This document shows, in pieces, positions 51,220-63,985 of a stretch of DNA of 64,000 nt. The number at the start of each line of letters is the position of its first letter. Positions within the stretch are counted from its first letter, which is position 1. Source of the DNA: Physcomitrium patens (taxonomy: Eukaryota; Streptophyta; Bryopsida; Funariales; Funariaceae); the NCBI RefSeq assembly GCF_000002425.4, contig NC_037255.1:24889389-24953388 (forward strand), given 5' to 3'. A program made the position numbers and the translations under genes. Under the pieces are notes generated by a model. That model ran no database searches, was not told the origin of the DNA, and saw only the letters and a program-made list of their open reading frames with translations.

Positions 51220-51870
51220 TTTATTGACTTTAGATTTAGATCACTTAATTAGAAGAGCTCCAAAAATCATTTACAAATTAGAAATTGGGACTACCAATTT
51301 ATCTTTAAAAATTCAAAGTTTGTTAATTTTTGCTTTAAATAAAAAATTGTTACACATAAAATGATAAAGTGAATGTTTATCCAAAAACTTCATAAATTAA
51401 ATATTTTAAGATTATATTAATTTGATAGAAGAGTTAAAGTAGTTGCCAACAATTTAAACATCTTTTAAGAATATGATAAATATATATATAATAAAAAATA
51501 AAAAAATAAAAAACATAACATAACATAATAATATTGATCTTTTAAACATGTAGTACTAGAAATCGAAATTTAAATAATATTTAGAATTGTAGCTTCTTTA
51601 TTTTGTAGATTATATGCTTTTAACAAGGTTATTTCTTTGTCAAATTTTCTTTTGGCTCTAATCTTATCAAAAATAATTTTACACAAAAAGAGAAAGTTAA
51701 AAAATAAAATAAAATAAAATGAATGTATGGATAACTTTTTAAGCCATCTTAATCAACTACTATTTCAATCTACTAGTTAATAATATTTTTTATTTTTTAT
51801 TTTATTAATCTTACACTGCTGTAGTTAATACTCTTTGCATCTTTTATAATTCCATAAAATATTTTTTTCG

Positions 51871-51895
51871 TATATATATATATATATATATATAT
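51871..51895. repeat. (TA)n microsatellite
   Basis: A short TA run in featureless AT-rich DNA. Confidence 0.85.
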
Positions 51896-53339
51896 CCATT
51901 AATTACTTAGTATACCATGTTATAAGCTATAGATAATTTAGAGAGCTCACAAATAGAAAACAAGTTTATTTAAAATTTTTAAAAAGTGTAAAATAACATG
52001 TGTTAATTAAAAAATATAATGTACAATTGTACAATAAACTTTGAAAAAATTAAATAAAAATAATCCAAAATTGATTTTAATTTTATTTATATGCTTTAAT
52101 TTCATAGTTATTATTAAAAATTTACTTCATAATTAATTAATTAATAAAATAATTAAAATTTACAAGAATTAATCAAATAAATAGTTTAATAAATTTATAA
52201 ATAAAATCTTAAAATTATAAAATCTTACAATCCTAAATATATTTTTTTAAAATTTTAATTTAATAATTAAAAAAATGATTCTTTAAAACAGCTTATAGAT
52301 TTGCAACCATAAAGTAAATGCACTAAAAAACACGTTGAAATCTATGGATGCAAGATATTTAAAAACTAATCAAATTATTTTAATAAAAACTTAAAGTTTG
52401 TATATAATTTTTGTTAAATATTAATAAATTTTTAGTATAAAAAGTTATTTATAACATTTTATGGAGAAGAATAAGTCTTTGTATAAAAAAAATAACGAAT
52501 TACTTAAGTGACTTATAAATAATTCAAATGCATTAGATGAATAATTAAACTGAATGATTTAAGTCACTTAAATAATTTATGACTTGAGGCTATTTATTTA
52601 ATAAACCATTAAAATAATTCAAATAAATAATTCAAGTATCTTCAAAGAAATCCATAAAGTAGAAACATGATAATTTAATTTAATAATAAAAATATATCAA
52701 GTAATCAAATCAATAATCTTGAATATTAAATTTTGATATTAAAAGATATTATGCCAATTTAGAATTCATATAGTATTCCAAAAAGTAACTTAAAAAATAA
52801 TTAAATGATCAAAAAACAAGTTCAGCTTTACAAAGTTGTTGATGAATTAAATGTATCATAGATATTGCTTCAAGTCACAATATTAACCAAAATATTGTGT
52901 GTGCTTCTTTATGATTATTTTGAGTCCATTCAATGAATCTAAGATTATGAATTGCATAGAAGTTTGAATGTAAGAAATATTATTAATATTTATTAACTAT
53001 TACTAATTAAGTCTCATTTATTTAGAAAATGATTAAATTTATCCACACATTTACTAAATCAAACCACTCATTATCAGTAGCAGATCATCAAACCAACCAT
53101 TTTTATTTGATTGGTTTTCAACAAATATGGATCCAAAAGTGAAGAATTTTTTGATGATGACTAGAATGGATGGGTTCATTTAGTAAATGCCTAAGTCAAT
53201 TAAACAATTCCCTTTATTTTATTTTATCGTTGTATTCATGAATATATAAATTAATACCCAAGTTTTACAATCACAAAAATTGGGTGGATTGTATACTCTA
53301 TGCGGATCTGATGGTTCAATGGAATTATTAAATAAATTG

Positions 53340-54616
53340 CTTGTTAGTAATAGTTAATTCCACAAACACTTGCTACAGAATTCTTTCTAATCACCATGAG
53401 TATGCAGTAGGAACGACGGTAAAATCTACAGGACTAGGGCCACCTCGAAATGAAGGGAAAGAGAAGAGGAGAGCAGTGAGAACGAGAATGATGGGGAATG
53501 GAGGAAAGGAAGGGGCTTGCTGAGTCAGCAACCTCCAACTGTCTGAACCCCAGAATAAGCGAAAATAAGGAACGAACGAAGGATGGAAAAAGGAACAATG
53601 GAAGGAAAAAGGAACGAAGGAAGGAAAAAGGAACGAAGGAAGGAAAAAGGAACGAAGGAAGGAAAAAGGAACGAAGGAAGGAAAAAGGAACGAAGGAAGG
53701 AAAAAGGAACGACGGAAGGAAAAAGGAACGAAGGAAGGAAAAAGGAACGAAGGAAGGAAAAAGGAACGACGGAAGGAAAAAGGAACGACGGAAGGAAAAA
53801 GGAACGACGGGAGGAATGAAGGGGGGGGGAGAGAGAGGGTTAATTCATCAACACAGCTGTGCCAGTGTTGAACGAAGGAATGAAGGGGAGAGCCAACCGG
53901 GTTTGTTCGTTGGTTTGCATGTTTGTATGTTCCAAAGAGGAGGAGGCTACAACAGCAACGACGAACAGCAGACCTAGTGAGTGAGTAGTGTGACATGGAG
54001 TTGTTGCTTCTTCACATCATCACCATTCATCAACATTACACCACCACCATCCCCATTCTTCTCCGCCATCGCCGACTAACGACGCATGCCTTGTGAATCC
54101 TCGGCGTCCCTCTTCTTCTTCTTCTTCCTCCCCCTCCCCTCGTTCTTCCATTTTCTTCTATTCTCCCTCCTTTCTTTTACTTCCTCCTTTTTATTTCCCT
54201 CCCTTCTGCACCCCTTTCCTTCTGCTCGTCCTCTTCCCTGGAACGTTGCGAAGACGTGATCTTTAGGGTTTGGTTGGCGAGGTGTCGTGAGGGGAACCTT
54301 CACGTGGCGATATTTGCGTCTTAGCGTATTGGATGCATTAGGGGTGCGGACGAGAGGCGAGCCGAGCGAGAGTTTCAATTTTGGCAATTCTGGACCCAGT
54401 TAGGTTTTTGAGACGAAGATAAGGGTTTGGTGAGCGTGGCGGGGATCGGAGGTGTAGGGCTTGGTTCGGGTGAAATGCGCGAGTGCGGATTGGCGTGATA
54501 CGGGAGAGACTGGAGGTGGTTGTTGTTTTGTTGTGGTGGAGGACAGGTAGGTCCTTGTAGGAGGATCGGTAGATCGCCTTGAAGAACCAGACGGGAGGGG
54601 ACGAAAGCACCCATAT
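53340..54616 (+). promoter_or_regulatory. eIF4G upstream region and 5' leader with upstream reading frames
   Basis: Base composition rises sharply from 53,340. Bases 54,100-54,240 are a pyrimidine-rich tract (cttcttcttcttcctcccc and similar), typical of plant leaders and of genes for the translation machinery. If transcription starts before about 53,990, four upstream ATGs precede the main one: 53,995-54,096 (33 codons), 54,086-54,259 (57 codons), 54,333-54,341 (2 codons) and 54,475-54,498 (7 codons). All end before 54,617. A leader intron is possible. No clear TATA box was found at a sensible place, and the start site is unknown. Confidence 0.5.
53587..53814. repeat. 19-bp purine minisatellite, 12 units
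   Basis: The unit aaaaaggaacgaaggaagg repeats 12 times in register, about 800 bases before the eIF4G start codon. Variation is almost confined to one position (gaagg or gacgg). The + strand is about 95 percent purine. A G-run and a GA-run follow at 53,821-53,839. Because 19 is not a multiple of three and the unit lacks stops, frames stay open on both strands across the array. Those frames (53,498-53,977 + and 53,391-53,996 -) are not evidence of a gene. Confidence 0.95.
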
Positions 54617-57600
54617 ATGTCCCATTATCAAAACAAGGGAGACCGGAGCGAGGCACAGCTGCGAAAAGCTGGAAGGGGCAGTGCTGGGCACCCAAGAGCG
54701 GGGGGCGGTCAATCGATTCCTGTGAAGGGCGGAGGGCCCGGTCCCTTCAACAGCGCTCCTAGTGGTGGCGGGCCGCCGCAGCCATCTTCCTCTGCTGCCT
54801 CTGCAGTTCGTCCGACTGCTGTGGCCGCTTCCACCATCCGTGGGTAAGCTTCGGATGCAATAGGTTGCTTAGGTTTACTGCTTGCCCCTTCCAGTTCCTG
54901 CCTAGTGGTTACAGTGCTTTGCGACCGGAGGAAATTATTGATAACTGGCCGCCTCTCTTGCAAGGCTTTTAAGTTGTTGGTCAGATTGTTTTGTGATTGG
55001 ATTTTTAGGTCTTATCCTTCAGAGCCCACGACCGCAAAGTTGCTAGGACCTGGTTTGTTGGGGAACGTTTGCTGTTAAAAGTTAGGAGGTCCTGTCGCTC
55101 GCCCCGTCTTTTTGCCGGTCGTTGTGAGTCGTAGAATTTCAACGCTTCTATGAGTGAGTGTTCATTTGGGTGGAACGTTGTTTTTGATGAATTCACGCAA
55201 GATGGAGGGGGTGTTTGGCACATGATGGATGCACCTGTAAAATTATGCACTGAGTTATCGGGTACACATTTCTGGGAACACGAATGCCAATTATGTTCCT
55301 TGGAAGCCTCGCTTTAATCCCTTTTTATGTTGGTACGGATTCTATTACTGACGTACGATAGCTCTGCGGGTGACCTACATGATGGGAGGCGGTTAGACTT
55401 GTAAGGGGTCGATCGTTCCGTCGAGGTTTTAAGGAATGCACCTTCTGGGACCTATGGACTGTGTGCAATTCCAGTGTAGCTGTTGAAGCGTTAGAACTGG
55501 AGGTTTTTGAATACCCAATGGAATTGAGCCATTGTTGCGCATTCTTGCGCCTGGGTACGGGGGAGCTTAAGGTTGGAGTCGCGCTTGGACGCCTCTGCCT
55601 TGGTTCGTTGTGTCTGGAGCATTTTTGTGGCGGACGGTTTAGTTGGTAGTCGTAAAGCTGGAAATAAGCAGGATGCGGACGTGAAGGCGAGAGCACGATG
55701 AATCGTTAGGAGGTTGCAAGGACCTCCCTGGATGGTTGCACTCTGTTGTTGATGCCAATAGTTTCCCTGCGTCTGTAGGTTGTTTAGGTCAATGTTTAGC
55801 GAGCTGGGGAACAGATTCCTTTCGTTGTTCCTGTTCACTTGCTGCGTATTCAAGGATATAGTAACGCAGCAGCGCCCCCTCCCCCATCTTTCCTTTTCCT
55901 AACTACTTTACCTTACACACGACTTTTTATTCCATAGGTAAAATGCACAGCAATTTTATTTCCTGTTACCACTTACGGTGTGGATAATGGGTTTTACATT
56001 TTTAGGGGTGTGATCTCGAGAGACGAAGCGTGTGAAAATGTCCGCGTCTTTGATTGATGATCGCTCGTCAACTCTACTGTGACGAGTGGTCTCCTCACCC
56101 TCACGGTGGACTCGTTCAGAAATCGGTATTTACCTGTTAAGTCTCTACATCTGGCAGTGGAAAGCGTGCGAATGGATTTTCTGCTTCTGGCAGAGGCGCC
56201 CCAGGTGGAGGGTCTCCAGAGCAAGGTACCAACAACAAAGCGCAGCAGCAGGCGGCTTTACCTCTGCACCACAACAATCAGCAGCAGCAAGGTGAATAAC
56301 CATGTAGTGTCTTGCTAACCATTGCCTGTGCCGCGTGCATCTTGCCAGTTTCTCTGGTTTGAATAGCTACACGTTTCTATTGGAAACTATTACGGGCGTG
56401 TGCATGTGGGTCTCATTGCATGAATGCTAGTGGACTACATGGTTAGATAAGCACGGTACTGAACTAATCACGTGTGGGTCTACTTCAGGGTTAAAGTTCC
56501 GATTGTAATCTATGCAGTGAGCTATAGGTTCGGATTGAGAAGTTTCTGTGATATCCTACCAACTGACATTCGTTTGGATAGTAGCAACAGGATTGCTCCA
56601 AGGTTTAGGATCCGCAGAGACAAACCAACACGCACAAATGGGAGCTCCACAACTAAATGCCGATTCGAAAAGCTCGACCCCTGCCAGAACCTCAGGAAGT
56701 GCTGGCACCGGAGCCCCAGCTGTCGCCAAGCAACTTCCGACTAGTAAGCCACCTGCTCCTCCGGCCAGCCAAACCACTGGCTCTGGAGCGGACGCGGCAT
56801 CTGGTAAAGCACCACTCATTACTTTTGTATGCTTTAGATTTAACAACGTGCAACGATGCTCCGTTTTGCTTTGCTCGCTGGGGAATGATGATACTTACTC
56901 AACGTGTTTGGGGATTCCACTGTTTTTTCGAGCGCGATGGTGTGATGGAGGTGTGCAACGTAGTAGAACTGCTTATCTATCGACGCTGACGTTGGTGTTG
57001 TTTCTTTACGAAGGAACAACTGCCATTCTGGCCGGCACTTGTCTCACGGGTTTATGTCTGCTTTTTCTGCGTCTTCTGTGTAGCTGCACCACCTCCAGTT
57101 TCGCAATCTTCACAAAATCCGTTTCCTTTCCAATTTGGAAGTTTCGAGCCCAGTGGTTTTGGTGGTGCTACAACAAGTGGAAAGTCATCTGCCACGCCAG
57201 TAAGCATATCGAGCCCTAATCCATAGTTCACTCGAGTTCCGCAAGTGTAAATTTTCATAATGAGATTTTGTCGTCTGAACTGGCGACGATGTAGTTCAAC
57301 AGTGGCAATGGTCTGGATGTATCGTGTTGACTGCTGATCCGAATGAGGGTCCAGTTTAAAAAAATATGAGTATGTGTGCTTTTGAAAGTAAAATTTTAGG
57401 GGTTGGGTGCACATGGGTGCATTTTTTCGATGTACTCTTAGATATTGCTAGTGGGCGTGGGTGCTGAACATGCGCTTGTCTGCTCTGTGCATGTGCAAAG
57501 TATCCATTGCGTACAAACTCTGCTCCACCTAATCTTGACGAGCAAAGGCGTGATCAGGTTGGTTTACCGCTGCTTTTCCTTCGTCCGAGGTTGTAGTTTG

Positions 57601-60600
57601 GGTGTTGCGATGGTGACAATTTATTTACTCATCTTGTTCACGACAAACTGCCACTTACGGATCCTATGATTTTGATTCCTATGCAACTTTTTATCAATTT
57701 CTTGAATGGAAATATTGAGGTCGTGGTAATTCTGCTTGGAACAGTTCCGGCTAACCCAGTTTCAGAATAGGCTCATTAATTTAATAACGACTTGAATTAT
57801 TCGGGTGTCTACGTGACCTATCTGGTTTCCTTCCTTAATCCATGGCACGGTGTTTATCTTACCTGGTCCGCGTTTGCATCTTGAAGTTATTTGTGTGCGT
57901 ATTGATTTTTTGTGAGTTCCTCAGGCACGTTTTGAGCTCAAGCCGTTGCCAAGCACACGCGTCTCGGCATCTGGGCAGCAGCTCAATGCGCAGGTAGATT
58001 GGGTGCCTCAACGAGGATAGGGCTTCTTGTCAGTAGCCTGTACTAATGGTGTGGGTGCTATGGACGATGTCTAGCCTACAATAGTCTGCCTGGGTTATTT
58101 AGATATACTTATTGCTTGGTGATGTTTTCACCGACACTAGTAGATGATCGCACGATTGTGAGGTCTTGATTTCTCTGTTGTCATTTTTAGTAGAAGTGGA
58201 ACCTTCGCTTGTCAGCTGTGTTGCTCATTACATGCAGCGATTTTTTAAAGCTGGAGTTGTGGTTGTGCTGCTCTTCCAGTAGCAGAGATTTGCAGTGTGG
58301 GGTTGCCTTGACAATTCAACGCGCAATCTTGCTACCATTACCACGGTGGAGTTGTAGTTTGGTATAGGATTAATATTTATGTAGGGTTTCCGCGTGCCTT
58401 TTGTCACTAACTTGGCGTTATGGTGATAGGTGATCACAAGAAATGTGGCTGGTGGGATAGAGCAACCTGCACCGGTAATGGCGCCACATGTACAAGTGAC
58501 TACAAGTTCTCAGGGACCTGTATCGGTTGCTTCAACAGCGCAGGCACTTCAGCCCCAGCAATTGGGTCAAACACCACAGTATCCTCAGCATCTACAGGTT
58601 AACAACTTGCACATGCCATCTCAGCACATGCTCCAGGTATTGCCGCGAACTCCGTTTCAACGTTGCCTCTAGGTGAATGTGAACCTCTCTGAATCGCGAG
58701 CTGGATCACCAGTGTGGTCGGTTTGAAGGTGAGAAAGAGAACAAGGCATGTGCATAAGGACATTGGACAGTCTGACTTGTTACGTAGAGTAGCGAGATTT
58801 TGCGTTCGCTTGTTCAACCTCTCCATGGAAAGCAACGCTTTGATAATTGATATTTAGATTCCAGTGTTGTCACAAAATGAGCTGCATGAGAATTTCGTAT
58901 GGTTAGTGTTTCGGGAACCAGCAGGTTACTTCGCCAGTGTTGGTCTTTTTTTTATTTAATTGACTGTTTGTTTACCTGTGGTGTCCCTACTCCTGGACAC
59001 ATTCGCGTTTGTAACATACCCTTCCAATCTATGATGCACAGATTCAAATGCAGCATCATCATCAGCAGCAGCAGCAACAACAACAACAGCAACATCAGCA
59101 TCAGCACCAATTGCACCAGCAACAGCTCCAGCAGCATCAGCATCAGCAGCAGCAACAGCAGCAACCAATGCCACCGCAGCAGGGGATGGTGCAGCAAAGC
59201 TTGAAGTACCCCCAATCTATGATGACTGCCCCTCATCACAATTCACAAATTATAGGTACTCACCCAGTAGTTAATCCTTTAACTCAACCTCCACAAATGG
59301 CTCAAATGACACATCAGCTAGGACCCGGCCAAATTCCGTCGGGTATTTCAGTAGGAGCCTATGGGGCTCCTGCAAACCATTTAATGGCCAAACAGCGCAG
59401 CAGGGCAATTCCAATTGTGAATCCACATACCCACGAGGAACTGAAAGTTGATCTATTAAAGAAGGACATTGTAGACAGTGTTCCTTCGTCTAGTCTTGGG
59501 ACTGCAGGTAGGATTCCTAGTAATGGTCCTATTCCACAATTGAGAGCCCCCGTGGGATACAACACCCCCACACATCCTGTGTACTATTTCTCTCATCCTC
59601 AGATGTACCCGCCAAGCATTCCTAAGACAGGTACTTTCGGTGGCGCACCTCTCTCTAGTTCCCCGCCTGTAAGATACAGTTTTAATCCTCCACATCCTGG
59701 ACAAGGTGTGCATGCAGGAACTGCTCCAGTACCATCTGGTGCTCCAAAAGTTGCCCCTAAACTGGGGCCCGGACCTACGCTAGGGTCAGCAAACCCAGCC
59801 CCCAGTTCAGGAGAGGTCATAAGTACACCTCCTGTGGCCCCACTTATAATGGTGGGGCCTCCTTCAGCAGTTGCTGTTCCAGGTATTCCTGCTGTAATTG
59901 CCAATCTCAGACCGATTCCCCCTACTCTGGGGATGAATCCGCCCGTTGTCTCTAACGGGAGACCGCCTAGCTTGACTCTTCCTTCGGTTTCCCCTCCTGC
60001 GCCGCTGACCCCTCCTGCGCCGCTGACCCCGAGCTCTGTGCTTCATTCACCGAACTCAATTGTTGGATTCAAGTTTGGCGATGTGGAGGCATCGGGTTCC
60101 ACTCCGGTTGTAACTGGTGAAGCAAGTAGCGAAGGCTCACTGAATGGTATAGTTGGACACGTCTCTACACTTTCAGAACCTAACAAGTCCATTGTTGGTC
60201 CACCAAGTGTGGGTGTTGTAACCAGCTCCACCTCTCCTGGGGCTTCAGTCCCTGTTGTGAATCGACCAGCTGTTACTGTTATTCCTCCCAAACCGGGTTC
60301 AGGCTCTTCAAATGCAAGTGGTGTCAGTCCGAAAATTAAGACTCCCACTGGCACAGGCGGTGCAGGAACGGTAGGGGAGAAAGTAAAAGCAGAAGCTTTG
60401 AAGACAACTGGAAACCCTAATCCAAGAAAGACGAGCAAGAAGGATAGACAACGGCAGCAGCAGCAGACTCATGCAGCAAATTTGCCAGTCTCTGAAGCCG
60501 AGAAGACTTCGGATCAGCTTGTTTCACCAGGTTCAGGTTCAGGTGTTCCCGGCGGACATAAATCGGGTTTGCAAAGAACTCAATCTGGAGCGCACAGTAG

Positions 60601-63600
60601 TAATGCGGTCTACACGCCACTGAAGAATTTGGGAAGTAAGCCGGAAGAACCAAAGTCGTCCAATGTCAACGCTGGTGTTCAGACTCCAGTAAAAGGTATG
60701 TATGACTACAGTCAAGGCGGTCGTCTAAGCTGAATTCAGGTGCTACTGCGGGTCTGAGATGCATGACATCACTCAGAGACTGAACAGGTCGTGGGTTCGG
60801 TATTTATGATCTGTTATTATACCTATGATCCTGAACGTATTCATTCGAATACCTATGATTGGGCTGGTCATGAACTTTTCTTGATGCGTTCATGTAGCTT
60901 TCGGGTGCTCACTAGGACACGTTGGCGTGGTTCTGTCTTCCTCCAGATGCAACCTCAGAGAACACAGAGTCTCAAGAACACAGAGGGATTGTTGTCGAGA
61001 AAGATGACGTTGAGGCCGATGCTGTGCGGCTTCTTCGAGAAGAGAGCAAGGGAGCAATGTCGGTGGAATCCGGAATCTCATTGAAGACGGATGCATCGGT
61101 ATTGATTTCAGAAGGGTCCACTGCTTCCACTGCTTCCACTTGTACTCCTTCTTTGCTTGTGAAGGAAGAACTTACAGAGCCTCAGGTAGAGGAGTTGGGA
61201 GCTGGGGAGAAGGGTGTTCCTCAAGATGTTGGAGTTTCCGAGAACCCTCCCGCAGCCAGTTCATGTTCTGATCAGGAACTGGTAGAACCTGAGATTAAAA
61301 GCGTTGAGGTTGAGTCTGATACTGTCAAATCCAAGCCATTAATTTCTGAGGTCAGTGATGCCGTGCCAATTGAGAATGAGGGCGTTGTTAAAAATCCGGA
61401 GCCCGCTGTGGCTGACATGCATGAGGAGAATGCGGGGATCATTGAGCAGGTTAGCCTCCCATCGTTGGAGGCTGATGATGCGCTCACCAGTAAATCTGCA
61501 GAACGACGGGCTCCTCATTTGTCAGACGTAGAGAAAGAGGAATTAATTGTGATAGATACACCCACAGCACCACATTCGGAAACAGCTGCTGGAAGCGAGG
61601 TCACCAGTGGGAGTGAGGTAGTGGCACTCAAGGAATCAGGTGTATCGGCAGTCGATGTAGAATCAGTAGATGAGAATGACGTAGCAGGTGTACAGGTCAC
61701 TAGAGATGAACACATTCCTGAGGTAGTTCTTGAAATTCCTTTACTTTCAGATCTGGGTACATGTGTAATTGAAGACAGTCTGGTTTCTTCTCAACAAGAC
61801 TCGGCGACTGTTTTGAACACAACCGAAGATATTCCGCAGACTGTTGCAACCGCGGAAGAGGTTTCACAGTCGGATTCATTATCGGTTGGCATGGTGGCCT
61901 TCCCCGCTGAGGAGGTGCATAGTAGGGATTCATTAGGCGCGCTGGAGAGCACCAGGGGTTCACTTGAGAATGGAAGTGAGAATTTGAGGCCATTGGAACA
62001 TGTGGAGTCAGCGGCGAGCAATTCAAGTAAAGCGGAAGACACTCCTCCATCGGTAGTTGAAGAATCTGGATCCGATGTGCAGACCACTCCGTTATTGAGT
62101 AGTACCTCCGGACTATCCGCCACAGAAGCAATCGAGGCTGTGAACGCAGTTGAAAGCGAAGCAGATGCAGTGGAACCTGCAATTACTGGAAATCCTAAAT
62201 TGGGGAGCAGGAAGAAAAAGAGCAGAAAAGAGTTGCTTGCACGCGCAGATGCAGCCGGTAATACGGCAGATCTTTACAACGCATACAAGGCACCTGAAGA
62301 GAAGAAGTCAGTGGAGGTGAAGCGAGCTGAGGTTTCTGGTGCGGATTCTTCAGGTAGTGATTCTAAGGATTCAGTTGTAACTCCAGACAAGTCTTTGCCG
62401 AATGAAGTGGATGACTGGGAGGATGCCGCTGAACTTCCAACGCCAACTATATCGGTCCCTCATGTTGTGGACACTGGTGATCGGAAATACACACGTGATT
62501 TTCTAATGACTTTCAAGGACCAAAATAGAGACTACCCTTCCAACTTTGAAATCAGGCATGATATTGCTGATGTTTTGCTGGACAAAGACAAACTTTTTAG
62601 TGATGGAATGACTAGTACTGCGCGTAATCTTGACCGGCAGCCTAGTGGTGGACAACGATTGGAGAGAAGAGGGAGTGGGATACAAGACGAGGATCGCTGG
62701 ATCAGACAATCCGGACTTGTCCCATCCCCAGGAAGGAATCAACCTGGGGATGTACGCATGGGCATGGATATGTCAGGTAGCTATCGGTCTGGACCGGGTA
62801 TGCAATCCGGTTTGATTTCGCAACTGCCGCAGCAATGGCCTGGGATGCCCTCCCAGGCTGGGTTTCCAAGTTTGATTCCACGAGGACCTGGCAACGTGCC
62901 TCTAGCACATTACATTACACCTGGTCCGCCTGCCCGGAGCTCGATTGGTGTGGATGGAGACAGGTGGCTTCGGCAACCAATGTCAGGAGCAAAGGGTCCT
63001 GGCCTAATCCCATCGCCTCGGACTCCTCTGCCTGCAATCCACAAGGCAGAGAACAGATACGAAGTGGGTAAGGTGTCAGATGAGGAGCAAGCGAAACAAA
63101 GGTTAATTAAGGGAATACTGAACAAGCTCACACCCCAAAATTTTGATAAGTTGTTTGTACAGGTTCAGGAAGCCAAAATTGATTCTGCCACCACACTCAC
63201 TGGTGTCATCTCGCAGATTTTTGACAAAGCACTCATGGAACCCACGTTTTGTGAGATGTATGCTCAGTTTTGCGTCAAACTTGCTGTAGACTTACCAGAG
63301 TTCAATGAAAACGATGAAAAAATTACTTTTAAGCGTGTCTTGTTGAACAAATGCCAAGAAGAATTCGAACGTGGAGAAAGGGAACAAGAAGAAGCAGAGA
63401 AAGACGAAGAAGAACACATCGAAGTAAAGATGACAGCTGAGGAGAGGGAGGATAAACGTCTGAAGGCCCGGAGGCGAATGTTAGGAAATATTCGTTTTAT
63501 TGGAGAACTCTACAAGAAAAGCATGTTGACGGAGAGGATCATGCACGAATGTATTAAGAAGCTGCTAGGAGAATACCAGAAACCTGACGAGGAAGATGTG

Positions 63601-63985
63601 GAGGCTTTATGCAAACTGATGAGCACAATTGGTCGAATCATTGACCATCATAAAGCCAAGGAGCACATTGATGCCTATTTCAGACGAATGGAAAACCTTT
63701 CGAACAACTCAAAGCTTTCGGCCCGTATTAGATTCATGTTAAAAGATGTCATTGAACTCCGGAGGAATGGCTGGCAGGAGAGGAGGAAGGTTGACAAGCC
63801 AAAGAAGATCGATGAAGTGCATAGAGATGCTGTCCAAGAAAGACAGAATGCTTCGCGTGGGGATCGTTTAGGGCGAGGTCCTAGCATGGGAGGAGGAGGT
63901 AGTCGGGGAAGGATGGGACCCGGCCCAGATTTTGGCATGCGAGGTCCTCCGTCGCCAATGTATTCTCCTGGTCCAATGAGTGCCG
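54617..63985 (+). CDS. EIF4G: Eukaryotic translation initiation factor 4G, 3' partial (first 1,905 residues)
   Basis: eIF4G is the scaffold of the cap-binding complex: it binds eIF4E, eIF4A and eIF3 and brings the small ribosomal subunit to mRNA. Exons: 54,617-54,843, 56,158-56,291, 56,591-56,803, 57,084-57,199, 57,501-57,557, 57,925-57,993, 58,430-58,636, 59,042-60,695, 60,947-63,985. All are GT-AG and phase-consistent; the last donor is at 63,986 and the gene continues past the window. The start MSHYQNKGDRSEAQLRKAGR matches the plant eIF4G N-terminus. Further marks are FPFQFGSF (exon 4), SAPPNLDEQRRDQ (exon 5), a Q/H tract (residues about 344-390), a Pro/Val-rich part, an acidic Ser/Glu-rich part (about 895-1,305), KKKSRKELLARADAAG with DLYNAYKAPEEKK (about 1,311-1,345), the eIF4E-binding motif YTRDFLM (1,407-1,413; bases 62,488-62,508), and MIF4G (about 1,610-1,825). 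A Gly/Arg-rich stretch follows MIF4G. Length and layout fit full-size eIF4G, not eIFiso4G. The MA3 domains would lie beyond the edge. Confidence 0.95.
59048..59168 (+). repeat. CAG/CAA/CAT repeat coding a Gln/His-rich tract in eIF4G
   Basis: The start of exon 8 is nearly all CAG, CAA and CAT codons, giving about 40 residues of Gln and His. The codons are mixed rather than a pure CAG run, which fits long-term retention of the tract. The same DNA yields open but meaningless frames on the minus strand. Confidence 0.9.

Larger units (their letters stand above)
49787..53330. other. AT-rich DNA without a recognised feature
   Basis: No host-gene frame, RNA gene or LTR family was recognised in these 3.5 kb. 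It is dominated by A/T runs and two (TA)n tracts. The composition changes sharply at about 53,340, where the eIF4G upstream region begins. Confidence 0.5.

Noticed and set aside
6351-53330. Host genes hidden among the short open frames of the AT-rich block
   Set aside because: Every frame with a recognisable signature is retroelement pol or gag; the rest are short chance frames in AT-rich DNA.
53391-53996. A 201-residue open frame on the minus strand rich in FLPSFLFPS repeats, and its + strand partners
   Set aside because: The frames exist only because the 19-bp purine minisatellite has no stop in any frame; there is no domain and no family-like start.
56548-57219. A 223-residue + strand frame that could be taken as its own gene
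   Set aside because: Only 56,591-56,803 is coding, as exon 3 of eIF4G; the rest is intron read-through ending in the wrong frame.
59599-60438. Long minus-strand frames over the proline-rich part of eIF4G
   Set aside because: They lie opposite a well-supported eIF4G exon with consistent splice phases and reflect its GC-rich codon pattern.
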